In this document: one piece after another, positions 52,093 through 62,845 of the stretch
Layout of the letters: the number at the start of each line of letters is the position of its first letter
How positions within the stretch are numbered: position 1 is the stretch's first letter
From: Pluralibacter sp. UBA7423
GTDB lineage: Bacteria; Pseudomonadota; Gammaproteobacteria; Enterobacterales; Enterobacteriaceae
DNA: 64,000 bases
Direction of reading: 5' to 3'
Assembly (NCBI GenBank): GCA_002470465.1
Contig: DKMD01000025.1
Location: 227,300 to 291,299 of the forward strand
Position numbers and translations under genes: made by a program
Notes under the pieces: generated by a model
What the model was told of the DNA's origin: nothing
The model's database searches: none
The model's input: the letters and a program-made list of their open reading frames with translations, nothing else

Positions 52093-55000
52093 ATGATCCC
52101 ACAAATTTCTCAGGCACCCGGCGAAGTCCCGCTGGTGCTGAATTTTTTGCAGGCACTGGAGCAGCAAGGATTTACCGGCGACACCGCCACGCGTTATGCC
52201 GACAGGCTGACGATGGCGACGGATAACAGCATTTATCAGCTTCTCCCCGATGCGGTCGTTTTCCCTCGTTCCACCGCCGATGTGGCGCTTCTGTCGCGCA
52301 TTGCTGACGAAGAGCGCTTTCGAACGCTGGTGTTCACCCCGCGCGGTGGCGGCACAGGCACCAACGGCCAGGCCCTGAATCAGGGCATTATTATCGATTT
52401 ATCCCGCTATATGAACCGCATCATTGAGATCAACCCTGAAGAGGGATGGGTGCGCGTTGAAGCCGGGGTCATCAAAGATCAGCTTAATCAATTCCTCAAA
52501 CCTTACGGCTATTTCTTTGCGCCGGAGCTGTCAACCAGCAACCGCGCCACGCTTGGCGGGATGATCAACACTGATGCTTCCGGGCAGGGCTCGCTGGTGT
52601 ATGGCAAAACGTCTGACCACGTGCTTGGCGTCCGAGCCGTCCTGCTGGGTGGCGATATTCTTGATACTCAGCCAGTGCCGGCGATGCTGGCAGAAACGCT
52701 GGCAAAAGAGCAGTCGGCGAGCGGTCGGATTTACCGCACCGTCTATGAGCGCTGCAAAGAAAACCGCCAGCTGATTATCGATAACTTCCCCAAACTGAAC
52801 CGCTTTCTGACCGGTTACGATCTGCGTCATGTGTTCAACGATGAGATGACCGAGTTTGACCTCACGCGCGTGCTCACCGGTTCTGAAGGCACGCTGGCGT
52901 TCATTACCGAAGCGCGGCTGGACATCACACGACTGCCGAAAGTGCGTCGACTGGTGAACGTGAAGTATGACTCTTTCGATTCCGCGCTGCGCAACGCGCC
53001 GTTCATGGTGGAGGCTCGTGCGCTGTCGGTGGAAACCGTCGATTCCAAAGTGCTGAATCTGGCGCGGGAAGATATCGTCTGGCACTCGGTGAGTGAACTG
53101 ATTACGGACGTGCCGGACAAAGAGATGCTTGGCCTGAACATCGTGGAATTTGCGGGCGATGATGAGGCGCTGATTGCGGGTCAGGTGAGTTCGCTGTGCC
53201 AGCGGCTGGATGCGTTGATAACCGCGGGCGAGGGCGGCGTAATCGGCTGGCAGCTTTGTGACGATCTGGACGGCATTGAACGCATCTACGCGATGCGTAA
53301 AAAAGCCGTGGGGCTGCTTGGCAATGCTAAAGGGGCTGCGAAGCCTATCCCGTTTGCCGAAGACACCTGCGTGCCGCCGGAGCATCTGGCTGATTACATC
53401 GTTGAGTTTCGTGCGCTGCTCGACGGCCACGGCCTGAGCTACGGTATGTTCGGCCACGTTGATGCCGGGGTGTTACACGTTCGCCCTGCGCTGGATATGT
53501 GCGATCCGCAGCAGGAAATCTTGATGAAGCAGATTTCCGATCAGGTTGTGGCGCTGACGGCCAAATACGGCGGCCTGCTGTGGGGTGAGCACGGCAAAGG
53601 CTTCCGCGCAGAATACAGTCCGGCGTTCTTTGGTGACGTACTCTACGGTGAGCTGCGCAAAGTGAAGGCCGCGTTTGACCCTGACAATCGCCTCAATCCT
53701 GGGAAAATTTGCCCCCCTGAAGGTCTTGACGCGCCGATGATGAAAGTGGATGCCGTGAAGCGCGGCACCTATGATCGCCAGATCCCGATTGCGGTTCGCT
53801 CGTCCTGGCGCGGCGCTATGGAGTGTAACGGCAACGGCCTGTGCTTCAATTTCGACGCTAAAAGTCCAATGTGCCCGTCGATGAAAATCACCAGCAACCG
53901 TATGCATTCGCCAAAAGGTCGGGCGACGCTGGTACGAGAATGGCTGCGCCTGCTGGCCGATCGCGGTGTCGATCCGCTCAGGCTTGAGAAAGCCTTACCG
54001 GAAACACGCGCGAGCCTGCGCTCGCTGATTGAACGCACGCGCAACAGCTGGCATGCGAAGAAAGGCGAGTATGATTTTTCTCATGAAGTGAAAGAGGCAA
54101 TGTCCGGCTGCCTGGCCTGTAAAGCCTGTTCCACCCAGTGCCCGATTAAAATCGACGTTCCGGATTTCCGCTCGCGCTTCCTTCAGCTCTATCACACCCG
54201 TTATTTACGCCCGCTGCGCGATCATGTTGTGGCGACAGTTGAAAGTTACGCACCGCTGATGGCTCGCGCACCTAAAACCTTCAACTTTTTCATCAGCCAG
54301 CCGTGGGTGAAAAATCTGTCGAAAAAGCATATCGGCATGGTGGATCTGCCGTTATTGTCCGTGCCGTCGCTTCAGCAGCAGATGGTAGGGCACCGTTCGG
54401 CGAACATGACGCTTGAGCAGCTGGAGGCACTGAGTCCGGAGCAAAAAGCGAAAACGGTGCTGGTGGTGCAGGATCCGTTTACCAGTTATTACGACGCGCA
54501 GGTGGTGGCTGATTTTATTCGGCTGGTGGAGCGCGTGGGCTATCAGCCCGTCGTGCTGCCTTTCTCACCGAACGGCAAGGCGCAGCATATTAAAGGCTTC
54601 CTGATGCGCTTTGCGAAAACTGCACAGAAAACGGCGGACTTTCTCAACCGTATGGCGCAGCTTGGCATGCCGATGGTTGGCGTCGATCCAGCGCTGGTGC
54701 TCTGCTATCGCGATGAATACAAACAGGTATTGGGAGAAAGTCGCGGTGAATTCCAGGTGCAGCTGGTACACGAATGGCTACCGGAGGCGCTGAAAAACAC
54801 TGAAACCCGCGACGTCGGCGGTGAGGCATGGTATCTGTTCGGGCACTGCACTGAAGTGACGGCTTTACCGATGGCACCGAAACAGTGGGCGTCGATTTTT
54901 GCGCGTTTTGGGGCAAAACTGGAAAGCGTCAGCGTCGGCTGCTGCGGCATGGCGGGCACCTACGGCCATGAAGTCACCAACTACGCCAATTCGCTGGGAA

Positions 55001-55149
55001 TATACGAACTATCATGGCAGCAGGCGATGCAGCGTCTGCCGCGTAACCGCTGTCTGGCAACGGGCTACTCCTGCCGCAGTCAGGTGAAGCGCATAGAAGG
55101 CAGCGGCGTTCGCCATCCGTTGCAGGCATTACTGGAGATTATCGGATGA
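52093..55149 (+). CDS. ydiJ: FAD/Fe-S oxidoreductase YdiJ (D-2-hydroxyacid type)
   Basis: A 1018-aa fused flavoprotein. The N-terminal half is an FAD-binding PCMH and FAD-oxidase_C unit ([58 protein letters not shown]). The C-terminal half has a 4Fe-4S motif [12 protein letters not shown] and a CCG-type cysteine domain ([21 protein letters not shown]). Recent work on YdiJ homologues supports D-2-hydroxyglutarate oxidation; I am not certain of the substrate here. The start MIPQISQAP gives the E. coli length; an 81-codon upstream extension is rejected. It overlaps menI by 4 bp. Confidence 0.9.
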   Translation: MIPQISQAPGEVPLVLNFLQALEQQGFTGDTATRYADRLTMATDNSIYQLLPDAVVFPRSTADVALLSRIADEERFRTLVFTPRGGGTGTNGQALNQGIIIDLSRYMNRIIEINPEEGWVRVEAGVIKDQLNQFLKPYGYFFAPELSTSNRATLGGMINTDASGQGSLVYGKTSDHVLGVRAVLLGGDILDTQPVPAMLAETLAKEQSASGRIYRTVYERCKENRQLIIDNFPKLNRFLTGYDLRHVFNDEMTEFDLTRVLTGSEGTLAFITEARLDITRLPKVRRLVNVKYDSFDSALRNAPFMVEARALSVETVDSKVLNLAREDIVWHSVSELITDVPDKEMLGLNIVEFAGDDEALIAGQVSSLCQRLDALITAGEGGVIGWQLCDDLDGIERIYAMRKKAVGLLGNAKGAAKPIPFAEDTCVPPEHLADYIVEFRALLDGHGLSYGMFGHVDAGVLHVRPALDMCDPQQEILMKQISDQVVALTAKYGGLLWGEHGKGFRAEYSPAFFGDVLYGELRKVKAAFDPDNRLNPGKICPPEGLDAPMMKVDAVKRGTYDRQIPIAVRSSWRGAMECNGNGLCFNFDAKSPMCPSMKITSNRMHSPKGRATLVREWLRLLADRGVDPLRLEKALPETRASLRSLIERTRNSWHAKKGEYDFSHEVKEAMSGCLACKACSTQCPIKIDVPDFRSRFLQLYHTRYLRPLRDHVVATVESYAPLMARAPKTFNFFISQPWVKNLSKKHIGMVDLPLLSVPSLQQQMVGHRSANMTLEQLEALSPEQKAKTVLVVQDPFTSYYDAQVVADFIRLVERVGYQPVVLPFSPNGKAQHIKGFLMRFAKTAQKTADFLNRMAQLGMPMVGVDPALVLCYRDEYKQVLGESRGEFQVQLVHEWLPEALKNTETRDVGGEAWYLFGHCTEVTALPMAPKQWASIFARFGAKLESVSVGCCGMAGTYGHEVTNYANSLGIYELSWQQAMQRLPRNRCLATGYSCRSQVKRIEGSGVRHPLQALLEIIG

Positions 55150-55556
55150 TCTGGAAACGACAAGCCACTCTTGATGCGCTTAACGCGATGGGTGAGGGCA
55201 ATATGGTGGGTCTGCTGGATATTCGCTTTGAGCGACTGACCGGCGACACGCTGGAGGCAACGATGCCGGTAGATCACCGCACGTACCAGCCTTTTGGCCT
55301 GCTGCACGGTGGTGCATCCGTGGTGTTGGCAGAAACACTGGGTTCGGTGGCGGGGTATCTCTGTACCGAAGGTGATGAAAAAGTCGTGGGCGTGGAGGTC
55401 AACGCCAATCATATTCGTTCCGTCCGTAGCGGGCGCGTGCGAGGCGTGTGCAAAGCGCTTCACGCCGGGCGTCGTCATCAGGTCTGGCAGATAGAGATTT
55501 TCGATGAGCAGGATAGATTGTGCTGCACGTCGAGGCTGACCACCGCGGTGGTTTAG
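55146..55556 (+). CDS. menI: 1,4-dihydroxy-2-naphthoyl-CoA hydrolase
   Basis: MenI (YdiI) is a hot-dog thioesterase that releases 1,4-dihydroxy-2-naphthoate from its CoA ester in menaquinone synthesis. The 136-aa protein has the PaaI-like motif [14 protein letters not shown] with the catalytic Glu near residue 63. It overlaps ydiJ by ATGA, indicating coupled translation, and is followed by a terminator-like hairpin. Confidence 0.94.
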   Translation: MIWKRQATLDALNAMGEGNMVGLLDIRFERLTGDTLEATMPVDHRTYQPFGLLHGGASVVLAETLGSVAGYLCTEGDEKVVGVEVNANHIRSVRSGRVRGVCKALHAGRRHQVWQIEIFDEQDRLCCTSRLTTAVV

Positions 55557-55975
55557 AATAACTGAACAATAAAGAAGCGCCCAATCTTCCGAATTGTGGC
55601 GCTTTTCTTCACTGTTTCTGCCAAATTGTCTTATTTAACAGCACGCCGGGAATTAATTATCGTTTCTGCGGTAATAAATGGTGCTATCACATCGGATTGC
55701 TCCCGATTTATTCGTGATCACCTAAGGTAAGCTTCAGATTAATTCACTATCTTTTTTTCGACAGATGTAGCATTCTTGATTGCGAAATCTCCCCTGCCCG
55801 CAGACCAGCCTTTCTGGCTATAACAATGGACTCAAGGGTCGCGCAGGTTTTTAGACGTTCAAGTTAAAATGGTTTTTAACTCACGTGAAGTTTCACCACG
55901 TATCGCTTAATGATTGATGAATTGCTTCGTTTTTTCCTTACGCGCTACAGGTATACACGTACACAGGAATCAACG
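55557..55975. other. menI-acyltransferase intergenic region
   Basis: A 419-bp region. It starts with the menI terminator hairpin (55575-55610) and otherwise holds AT-rich sequence with no supported gene. E. coli has the small gene ydiH near here, but no such frame is visible. I could not assign the promoter of the next gene. Confidence 0.5.
55575..55610 (+). terminator. menI terminator
   Basis: AAGCGCC...GGCGCTT pairs with an inner CAAT/ATTG extension, followed by TTCTTC, 18 bp after menI. Confidence 0.65.
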
Positions 55976-56890
55976 ATGGCAAAAGCCTTCGACACATCTT
56001 TGCTGCACCCTCGTAACTGGTTGACCTGGTTTGGTTTAGGCGTGCTGTGGCTGATGGTCCAACTCCCTTATCCTCTGCTTTATATTCTCGGTTCTTCATT
56101 AGGGCGCGCCTCTCGTCCTTTTCTGAAAAGAAGAGAAAAGATAGCGTCAAGAAATATTACGCTTTGTTTTCCGGATATGAATGATTGTGAAAAAGAGAAA
56201 TTAATCGAACAGAATTTTATTTCTCTCGGAATGGGCTTAATTGAAACGGGGATGGCCTGGTTCTGGAGCGATGCGCGGGTAAAAAAATGGTTTGACGTGG
56301 AAGGTTATGAACACCTGGCCAAAGCGCTGGAAGATAACAAAGGCGTGATGGTGGTCGGGGTACATTTCATGTCGCTGGAGCTCGGCGGCAGGGCAATGGG
56401 TCTTTGCCGTCCAATGATGGCGACATACCGACCGCACAACAGCAAGATGATGGAGTGGGTGCAAACCAAAGGTCGTCTGCGTTCGAACAAAGCGATGATC
56501 GACCGCCGCAACCTGCGCGGGCTGGTTAGCGCGTTAAAAAGTGGTGAAGCCGTCTGGTTCGCGCCAGACCAGGATTACGGCCCGAAAGGCAGCACCTTCG
56601 CACCTTTCTTCAACGTTTCTCAGGCCGCGACCACTAACGGTACCTTCGTGCTTTCCCGCTTGTCAGGTTCGCGCATGCTGACCGTTACCATGGTGCGTAA
56701 AGCCTCAAACCGGGGCTACAGCCTGCATATCAGCAAAACCATGTCGGACTATCCGGTCGAAGATGAATTCCAGGCTGCGAGCTACATGAATAAGGTCATC
56801 GAGAAAGAGATTCTGCGCGCGCCGGAGCAGTATCTCTGGGTGCATCGTCGCTTTAAAACGCGTCCGGCAGGTCAGGCCTCGCTGTACTGA
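55976..56890 (+). CDS. LpxL/LpxP-family lipid A acyltransferase
   Basis: A 304-aa late acyltransferase of the LpxL/LpxM/LpxP family. It transfers a fatty acyl chain onto Kdo2-lipid IVA during lipid A synthesis at the inner membrane. It has one N-terminal membrane segment (LTWFGLGVLWLMVQLPYPLLYILG) and the catalytic HX4E motif in GVHFMSLELGG. It also has MMATYRPHN, AVWFAPDQDYGPKGS and the final YLWVHRRFKTRP, which resemble LpxP (palmitoleoyl) most. The start MAKAFDTSLLHPRNW is preferred over a 22-codon extension. I recall no such gene between menI and suf in E. coli, so it may be an additional paralogue. Confidence 0.85.
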   Translation: MAKAFDTSLLHPRNWLTWFGLGVLWLMVQLPYPLLYILGSSLGRASRPFLKRREKIASRNITLCFPDMNDCEKEKLIEQNFISLGMGLIETGMAWFWSDARVKKWFDVEGYEHLAKALEDNKGVMVVGVHFMSLELGGRAMGLCRPMMATYRPHNSKMMEWVQTKGRLRSNKAMIDRRNLRGLVSALKSGEAVWFAPDQDYGPKGSTFAPFFNVSQAATTNGTFVLSRLSGSRMLTVTMVRKASNRGYSLHISKTMSDYPVEDEFQAASYMNKVIEKEILRAPEQYLWVHRRFKTRPAGQASLY

Positions 56891-57223
56891 TACGACTCAA
56901 AGCGCTAAAGCCTCGAGTGAATCATCCACGAGGCTTTTTCATTTTTCCGATCGCCGCAAATCCTATCTCATAAATAGATATTTTCGATACATCTTTTCTT
57001 TACCGCCTTTTCTGCGAACTTCTTCTGCTAAAGCATCTATTTTTCAATGCATTGAACAATTTCAGGTGTGACTGTTCACCTTGCGCATAGGGTCTATGCT
57101 TAGTGAAAGCGCCTTAAAAGGTCGTTTCCGCTGAAAGCCCCTGCTGACAAGGGGTTGAAGTGATAATCATTATCACTACCATAGAGGGATGCCCTGGTGG
57201 CTTTAACTCAATAAGGTGGACCT
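56891..57223 (+). other. Upstream region of the suf operon
   Basis: A 333-bp region. A weak hairpin follows the acyltransferase gene (56909-56938). The rest leads to the suf operon and contains a possible -10 TATGCT (57095-57100) with a poor -35, and the Fur box at 57159-57177. In E. coli this region also binds OxyR, IHF and IscR; I did not resolve those sites. Confidence 0.55.
57159..57177 (+). promoter_or_regulatory. Fur box of sufABCDSE
   Basis: AGTGATAATCATTATCACT is a perfect 19-bp inverted repeat around one central C and fits the Fur consensus core. It lies 46 bp before the sufA ATG, downstream of the presumed transcription start. Confidence 0.88.
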
Positions 57224-57598
57224 ATGGAATTGCATTCAGAAACCTTCAATCCTGCCGATTTTGCCTGGCGTGGCATCAGCATGACGCCGGAGGCCGCGGC
57301 GCACGTTCGGGAGCTGGCAGACAAACAGCACGTGCTGGGGATTCGACTCGGAGTCAAAACGTCAGGCTGTGCAGGCTTTGCGTACGTGCTGGATACCGTG
57401 AGCGAACCTAAACCCGACGATCTGCTGTTTGAGTCCGACGGCGCGAAGCTGTGGGTGCCGCTTCAGGCGATGCCGTTTATCGACGGAACGGAGGTCGACT
57501 ATGTGCGCGAAGGCCTGAATCAGATCTTTAAGTTTCATAACCCGAAAGCGCAGCACGAGTGCGGCTGTGGCGAAAGTTTTGGGGTGCAGGCGGAGTAA
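57224..57598 (+). CDS. sufA: Fe-S cluster carrier SufA
   Basis: SufA is an A-type carrier that takes Fe-S clusters from SufBC2D and delivers them to apoproteins. The 124-aa protein has the three conserved cysteines in TSGCAGF and ECGCGE near the C-terminus. AGGTGG lies before the ATG. It is first in sufABCDSE, the stress- and iron-starvation-induced assembly operon, and sufB begins 2 bp after its stop codon. Confidence 0.96.
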   Translation: MELHSETFNPADFAWRGISMTPEAAAHVRELADKQHVLGIRLGVKTSGCAGFAYVLDTVSEPKPDDLLFESDGAKLWVPLQAMPFIDGTEVDYVREGLNQIFKFHNPKAQHECGCGESFGVQAE

Positions 57599-57600
57599 TT

Positions 57601-59088
57601 ATGTCACGTAATACTGAAGCAACTGACGATGTCAAAATGTGGAGCGGTGGGCAGCTCAATTATAAAGAAGGGTTCTTCACCCAACTGCAAACCGATGAGC
57701 TGGCAAAAGGAATCAGCGAGGATGTGGTGCGCGCCATCTCGGCGAAGCGCAATGAGCCGGAGTGGATGCTGGAATTTCGCCTGAACGCTTATAAAGCGTG
57801 GGTAGAGATGGAAGAGCCGCACTGGCTTAAGGCCCATTACGACAAGCTCAACTACCAGGATTACAGCTATTACTCCGCACCTTCGTGCGGAAACTGCGAC
57901 GAGACCTGCGCGTCTGAACCCGGCGCGGTGCAGCAAACCGGGGCGAACGCCTTTTTGAGCCAGGAAGTAGAAGAAGCCTTCAATCAGCTTGGGGTGCCGG
58001 TGCGCGAAGGTCGCGAAGTGGCGGTCGATGCGATTTTTGACTCCGTATCCGTCGCGACGACCTACCGTGAAAAGCTGGCGGAGCAGGGCATCATTTTTTG
58101 CTCCTTCGGCGAAGCCATCCACGATCATCCTGAGCTGGTGCAGAAATACCTCGGTACCGTGGTCCCCGGTAACGACAATTTCTTTGCCGCGCTGAACGCG
58201 GCGGTTGCCTCTGACGGCACCTTCATCTATGTGCCCAAAGGCGTCCGCTGCCCGATGGAGCTTTCCACCTACTTCCGCATTAATGCCGAAAAAACCGGCC
58301 AGTTCGAGCGCACCATTCTGGTTGCGGATGAGGGCAGCTATGTCAGCTATATCGAAGGGTGTTCGGCCCCGGTACGAGACAGTTACCAGCTCCACGCTGC
58401 GGTGGTGGAAGTGATCATCCACAAAGATGCTGAAGTGAAATATTCGACGGTGCAGAACTGGTTCCCGGGCGATAACAACACCGGCGGCATCCTGAACTTC
58501 GTTACCAAGCGTGCGCTGTGCGAAGGCGAGAACAGCAAAATGTCGTGGACGCAGTCGGAAACCGGATCGGCAATCACCTGGAAATACCCAAGCTGCATTC
58601 TGCGCGGCGATAACTCCATCGGGGAATTCTTCTCCGTCGCGCTGACCAGCGGGTATCAGCAGGCCGACACCGGCACCAAAATGATCCACATCGGTAAGAA
58701 CACGAAATCGACGATCATCTCCAAAGGGATCTCTGCCGGGCACAGCCAGAACAGCTATCGCGGCCTGGTGAAAATCATGCCGACCGCCACCAACGCACGT
58801 AATTTTACCCAGTGCGATTCGATGCTGATTGGGCCGGACAGCGGGGCGCACACCTTCCCGTACGTGGAGTGTCGCAACAATACCGCGCAGCTTGAACACG
58901 AGGCGACGACTTCGCGCATCGGGGAAGATCAGCTGTTCTACTGTTTACAGCGCGGCATCAGCGAAGACGATGCTATCTCGATGATTGTGAACGGTTTCTG
59001 TAAGGACGTTTTCTCAGAACTGCCGCTGGAGTTTGCGGTTGAAGCGCAAAAACTGCTGGCGATAAGCCTCGAACACAGCGTTGGTTAA
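57601..59088 (+). CDS. sufB: Fe-S scaffold subunit SufB
   Basis: SufB with SufC and SufD forms the scaffold on which clusters are built; sulfur arrives from SufS and SufE. The 495-aa protein has the beta-helix core ([24 protein letters not shown], where the conserved Cys sits) and C-terminal SufBD motifs ([39 protein letters not shown]). The start MSRNTEATD lies 2 bp after sufA and gives the E. coli length; the 14-codon upstream extension is spurious. Confidence 0.97.
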   Translation: MSRNTEATDDVKMWSGGQLNYKEGFFTQLQTDELAKGISEDVVRAISAKRNEPEWMLEFRLNAYKAWVEMEEPHWLKAHYDKLNYQDYSYYSAPSCGNCDETCASEPGAVQQTGANAFLSQEVEEAFNQLGVPVREGREVAVDAIFDSVSVATTYREKLAEQGIIFCSFGEAIHDHPELVQKYLGTVVPGNDNFFAALNAAVASDGTFIYVPKGVRCPMELSTYFRINAEKTGQFERTILVADEGSYVSYIEGCSAPVRDSYQLHAAVVEVIIHKDAEVKYSTVQNWFPGDNNTGGILNFVTKRALCEGENSKMSWTQSETGSAITWKYPSCILRGDNSIGEFFSVALTSGYQQADTGTKMIHIGKNTKSTIISKGISAGHSQNSYRGLVKIMPTATNARNFTQCDSMLIGPDSGAHTFPYVECRNNTAQLEHEATTSRIGEDQLFYCLQRGISEDDAISMIVNGFCKDVFSELPLEFAVEAQKLLAISLEHSVG

Positions 59089-59104
59089 GGATTAAGGGAC
59101 ACAC

Positions 59105-59851
59105 ATGTTAAGCATTAAAGATTTGCAGGTTGCGGTAGAAGACAAAGAGATCCTGCGCGGGCTGAACCTTGAGATTCGCCCGGGTGAAGTGCATGCCATT
59201 ATGGGGCCGAACGGCTCCGGGAAGAGTACGCTTTCCGCGACGCTTGCCGGGCGCGAAGATTATGAAGTCACCGGTGGGTCAGTGGCGTTTAAGGGCAAAG
59301 ATTTGCTCGAGCTGGCGCCGGAAGATCGTGCGGGCGAAGGTATTTTTATGGCGTTCCAGTATCCGGTGGAAATTCCGGGCGTCAGTAACCAGTTTTTCCT
59401 GCAAACGGCGCTCAACGCCGTGCGTGAATATCGTGGCCAGGAAACGCTCGACCGTTTTGATTTTCAGGATCTGATGGAAGAGAAAATTAAACTGCTGAAG
59501 ATGCCGGAAGATTTGCTGACCCGTTCGGTCAACGTTGGCTTCTCCGGCGGCGAGAAGAAGCGGAACGATATTCTCCAGATGGCGGTGCTGGAGCCAGAGC
59601 TGTGCATTCTTGATGAATCGGATTCCGGTCTTGATATCGACGCCCTGAAAATCGTCTCCGACGGCGTGAACGCGCTGCGCGATGGCAAGCGGGCGTTTAT
59701 TATCGTCACCCACTACCAGCGTATCCTGGACTACATCAAGCCGGACTTTGTCCATGTGCTGTATCAGGGGCGAATTGTGAAGTCCGGCGATTTTACGCTG
59801 GTGAAACAGCTGGAGGAGCAGGGCTATGGCTGGCTTACCGAACAGCAGTAA
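59105..59851 (+). CDS. sufC: Fe-S assembly ATPase SufC
   Basis: SufC is a soluble ABC-type ATPase that drives conformational change of SufB-SufD. The 248-aa protein has a Walker A GPNGSGKST, the signature FSGGEKKR, a Walker B LCILDESDSGLD and the His switch VTHYQR. AAGGATTAAGGG precedes the ATG. Its end overlaps the sufD start by 26 bp. Confidence 0.97.
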   Translation: MLSIKDLQVAVEDKEILRGLNLEIRPGEVHAIMGPNGSGKSTLSATLAGREDYEVTGGSVAFKGKDLLELAPEDRAGEGIFMAFQYPVEIPGVSNQFFLQTALNAVREYRGQETLDRFDFQDLMEEKIKLLKMPEDLLTRSVNVGFSGGEKKRNDILQMAVLEPELCILDESDSGLDIDALKIVSDGVNALRDGKRAFIIVTHYQRILDYIKPDFVHVLYQGRIVKSGDFTLVKQLEEQGYGWLTEQQ

Positions 59852-61097
59852 CGCGCTACAGCAGTGGCATCATCTTTTTGAAGCCCGTGGCGAGGCGCGC
59901 ACGCCGCATTCGGAGCAGCATCTGCAACAGATGCTGCGGCTTGGACTGCCGACGCGCAAGCAGGAAAACTGGAAGTACACGCCGCTCGACGGCCTGCTGA
60001 ACAGCCAGTTTGTTAACTCTGAAGCGACGATCAACGAAGCTCAGCGTGATGCGCTGGCGCTGCCCGTTGCGGCGCTGCGGCTGGTGTTCGTCAATGGACA
60101 ATACAGCGAAGCGCTGAGCGACAGTCTGGACGGCACCGGTTTCCGGATTGTTGTCGACAATGTGCGCGAAGCGCTGCCAGCACCCGTTCAGCCTGAAGTA
60201 TTCCTGCATCTTACCGAAAGCCTGGCACACACAGTGACGCATATTCAGGTGGCGCGAAACCAGCGTCCGACGAAGCCGCTGCTGCTGATGCACCTGACTC
60301 AGGGCGTGGCGGGTGAGGAGATGAATACCTCGCACTACCGGCATCATCTGGAGCTGGCGCAGGGTGCGGAAGCGACGGTGATGGAGCATTACGTCAGCCT
60401 GAACGACGCACGGCACTTTACCGGCTCGCGGTTGACGATGCAGGTGGCGGACAATGCGCATCTCCACCATATTAAGCTCGCGTTTGAGAATCCTGTCTGC
60501 TACCACTTTGCGCACAACGATATTCAGCTGGGCCAGGATGCCAGCGCCGTTAGCCACAGTTTCCTGCTGGGCGGTGCGGTGTTGCGCCACAATACCAGCA
60601 CGCAGCTGAAGGGTGAAAACACCACGCTTCGCATCAACAGCCTGGCGATGCCGGTGAAAAAGGAAGTGTGTGACACCCGCACCTGGCTCGAGCATAACAA
60701 AGGCTTCTGCAACAGCCGCCAGCTGCATAAAACCATCGTCAGCGATAAAGGCCGGGCTGTGTTCAACGGGCTAATTAACGTGGCTCAGCACGCCATTAAA
60801 ACCGACGGGCAGATGACTAATAACAACCTGCTGCTCGGGCGGCTGGCGGAAGTGGATACCAAACCGCAGCTCGAAATCTATGCCGATGACGTGAAGTGCA
60901 GCCATGGCGCGACGATTGGTCGTATCGACGACGAACAGCTGTTTTATCTGCGTTCGCGCGGGATTTCGCAGCAGGCCGCGCAGCAGATGATCATTTATGC
61001 ATTTGCCGCCGAGCTGACGGAAGCTATCGACGATGAAATCCTCAGGCATGAAATACTGGCGCGCATCGGCCAGCGTCTACCGGGAGGCGGGGTATGA
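59826..61097 (+). CDS. sufD: Fe-S scaffold subunit SufD
   Basis: SufD is the SufB paralogue needed for iron entry into the SufBC2D complex. The 423-aa protein has the shared C-terminal SufBD core ([54 protein letters not shown]). The start MAGLPNSSN lies inside the end of sufC (GGAGGAG is upstream), a typical coupled start. It overlaps sufS by 4 bp. Confidence 0.96.
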   Translation: MAGLPNSSNALQQWHHLFEARGEARTPHSEQHLQQMLRLGLPTRKQENWKYTPLDGLLNSQFVNSEATINEAQRDALALPVAALRLVFVNGQYSEALSDSLDGTGFRIVVDNVREALPAPVQPEVFLHLTESLAHTVTHIQVARNQRPTKPLLLMHLTQGVAGEEMNTSHYRHHLELAQGAEATVMEHYVSLNDARHFTGSRLTMQVADNAHLHHIKLAFENPVCYHFAHNDIQLGQDASAVSHSFLLGGAVLRHNTSTQLKGENTTLRINSLAMPVKKEVCDTRTWLEHNKGFCNSRQLHKTIVSDKGRAVFNGLINVAQHAIKTDGQMTNNNLLLGRLAEVDTKPQLEIYADDVKCSHGATIGRIDDEQLFYLRSRGISQQAAQQMIIYAFAAELTEAIDDEILRHEILARIGQRLPGGGV

Positions 61098-62314
61098 CAT
61101 TTTCAATTGATCGGGTGCGCGCAGATTTTCCGCTGCTTGCCCGGGAGGTTAACGGCCAGCCGCTGGCTTATCTCGACAGTGCGGCCAGCGCGCAAAAGCC
61201 CAATGCGGTAATTGATGCTGAAGCAGAATTTTATCGCCACGGTTATGCGGCGGTGCATCGGGGGATCCACACTTTAAGCGCTGAAGCGACAGCGCGAATG
61301 GAGCAGGTGCGCCAGCAGGCGGCCACTTTCCTCAATGCCCGTTCAGCTGAAGAGCTGGTGTTTGTGCGGGGCACCACCGAAGGCATTAACCTGGTGGCGA
61401 ACAGCTGGGGCGGCAGCAACGTCGGCAAGGGCGATAACATCGTCATCAGCCAGATGGAGCATCACGCCAACATCGTACCGTGGCAAATGCTGTGCCAGCG
61501 CACCGGAGCCGAGCTGCGGGTGATTCCGCTGAATGCGGATGGCACATTGCAGCTGGATGCCGTACCGGGCCTGTTTGACGCCCGGACTAAGCTTCTCGCA
61601 ATCACTCAGGTATCGAACGTACTGGGTACGGAAAACCCGGTGCAGGCGCTGATCGAACTGGCACATCAGCACGGTGCGAAAGTGCTGGTGGATGGTGCGC
61701 AGGCGGTGATGCATCACACCGTAGACGTGCAGGCGCTGGACTGTGATTTCTACGTTTTCTCAGCGCATAAGCTATATGGTCCGACGGGCATTGGCGTGCT
61801 GTATACCAAAGAAGACATTTTGCAGGATATGCCGCCGTGGGAAGGCGGCGGTTCGATGATCGCTACCGTCAGCCTGACCGAGGGAACCACCTGGGCTAAG
61901 GCTCCCTGGCGCTTTGAGGCGGGCACGCCGAATACGGGGGGAATAATCGCATTTGGTGCAGCGCTGGACTATGTCTCCCACCTTGGGCTTGAGAGCATCG
62001 CTGAATACGAGCAAACCCTGATGCACTACGCGCTGGCTGAGCTGGCGACAGTGCCGGATCTGACGCTCTATGGTCCTGCGAACAGGCTCGGCGTTATCGC
62101 GTTTAATCTCGGAAAGCACCATGCCTACGACGTCGGCAGTTTCCTCGATAACTATGGCGTGGCGGTCCGCACCGGGCATCACTGCGCAATGCCGTTGATG
62201 GCGTATTATAACGTTCCGGCGATGTGTCGTGCTTCGCTGGCAATGTACAACACCGTTGAAGAGGTGGATCGTCTGGTGGCAGGATTAAAACGCATTCACC
62301 GTTTGCTGGGCTGA
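61094..62314 (+). CDS. sufS: Cysteine desulfurase SufS
   Basis: SufS removes sulfur from cysteine with PLP and passes the persulfide to SufE. The 406-aa class V aminotransferase-fold protein has the PLP lysine in SAHKLYG (near residue 226), the HxxH-type HHANIVPW block and the persulfide-forming Cys364 in [11 protein letters not shown]. It overlaps sufD by ATGA and lies 12 bp from sufE. Confidence 0.97.
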   Translation: MTFSIDRVRADFPLLAREVNGQPLAYLDSAASAQKPNAVIDAEAEFYRHGYAAVHRGIHTLSAEATARMEQVRQQAATFLNARSAEELVFVRGTTEGINLVANSWGGSNVGKGDNIVISQMEHHANIVPWQMLCQRTGAELRVIPLNADGTLQLDAVPGLFDARTKLLAITQVSNVLGTENPVQALIELAHQHGAKVLVDGAQAVMHHTVDVQALDCDFYVFSAHKLYGPTGIGVLYTKEDILQDMPPWEGGGSMIATVSLTEGTTWAKAPWRFEAGTPNTGGIIAFGAALDYVSHLGLESIAEYEQTLMHYALAELATVPDLTLYGPANRLGVIAFNLGKHHAYDVGSFLDNYGVAVRTGHHCAMPLMAYYNVPAMCRASLAMYNTVEEVDRLVAGLKRIHRLLG

Positions 62315-62326
62315 CAGGGAGGCTCC

Positions 62327-62743
62327 ATGGCCGCATTACCGGATAAAGACAAGCTGTTGCGCAACTTCACGCGCTGCGCTAACTGGGAAGAAAAATATCT
62401 CTACATTATTGAGCTTGGTCAGCGCTTACCACCGCTTAACAATGAAGCCCATACGCCTGACAACCTGATTCAGGGCTGCCAGAGTCAGGTCTGGATAGTG
62501 ATGACGCGCAACGCGGAAGGGCGTATTGAACTGCAGGGTGACAGCGACGCCGCTATCGTTAAGGGGCTGATTGCTGTCGTGTTTATTCTTTATGACCAGA
62601 TGACGGCTCAGGACATTATTGCCTTTGATGTGCGTCCCTGGTTTGAACAAATGGCGCTCACCCAACACCTCACGCCCTCGCGTTCGCAGGGGCTCGAAGC
62701 CATGATCCGCGCAATTCGCGCGCAGGCGCTCAGTTTTAGCTAA
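62327..62743 (+). CDS. sufE: Sulfur acceptor SufE
   Basis: SufE accepts persulfide sulfur from SufS and hands it to SufB. The 138-aa protein has the acceptor Cys51 in [17 protein letters not shown] precedes the ATG. It is last in the suf operon and is followed by a 10-bp stem-loop. Confidence 0.96.
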   Translation: MAALPDKDKLLRNFTRCANWEEKYLYIIELGQRLPPLNNEAHTPDNLIQGCQSQVWIVMTRNAEGRIELQGDSDAAIVKGLIAVVFILYDQMTAQDIIAFDVRPWFEQMALTQHLTPSRSQGLEAMIRAIRAQALSFS

Positions 62744-62770
62744 ACTAAAAGTACAGCTTTCATTCTGTTA

Positions 62771-62795
62771 CGCGAGGTGGTGTTTCCGCCTCGCG
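62771..62795 (+). terminator. Stem-loop between sufE and ldtE
   Basis: CGCGAGGTGG-TGTTT-CCGCCTCGCG, a 10-bp stem with one G-U pair and no U tract. It may partly terminate suf transcription or protect its 3' end; read-through into ldtE is possible. Confidence 0.5.
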
Positions 62796-62845
62796 GGTGG
62801 CTCAGCTTTCTGACGGCCTGTCAGTGAATAAAAGGGAAACTCAGT

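Noticed and set aside
55557..55975. A ydiH or RydB equivalent between menI and suf
   Set aside because: No frame resembling YdiH is present, and I could not recognise RydB with confidence.
57604..58899. 431-codon open frame on the minus strand
   Set aside because: It is antisense to the intact sufB gene and shows no known motif.
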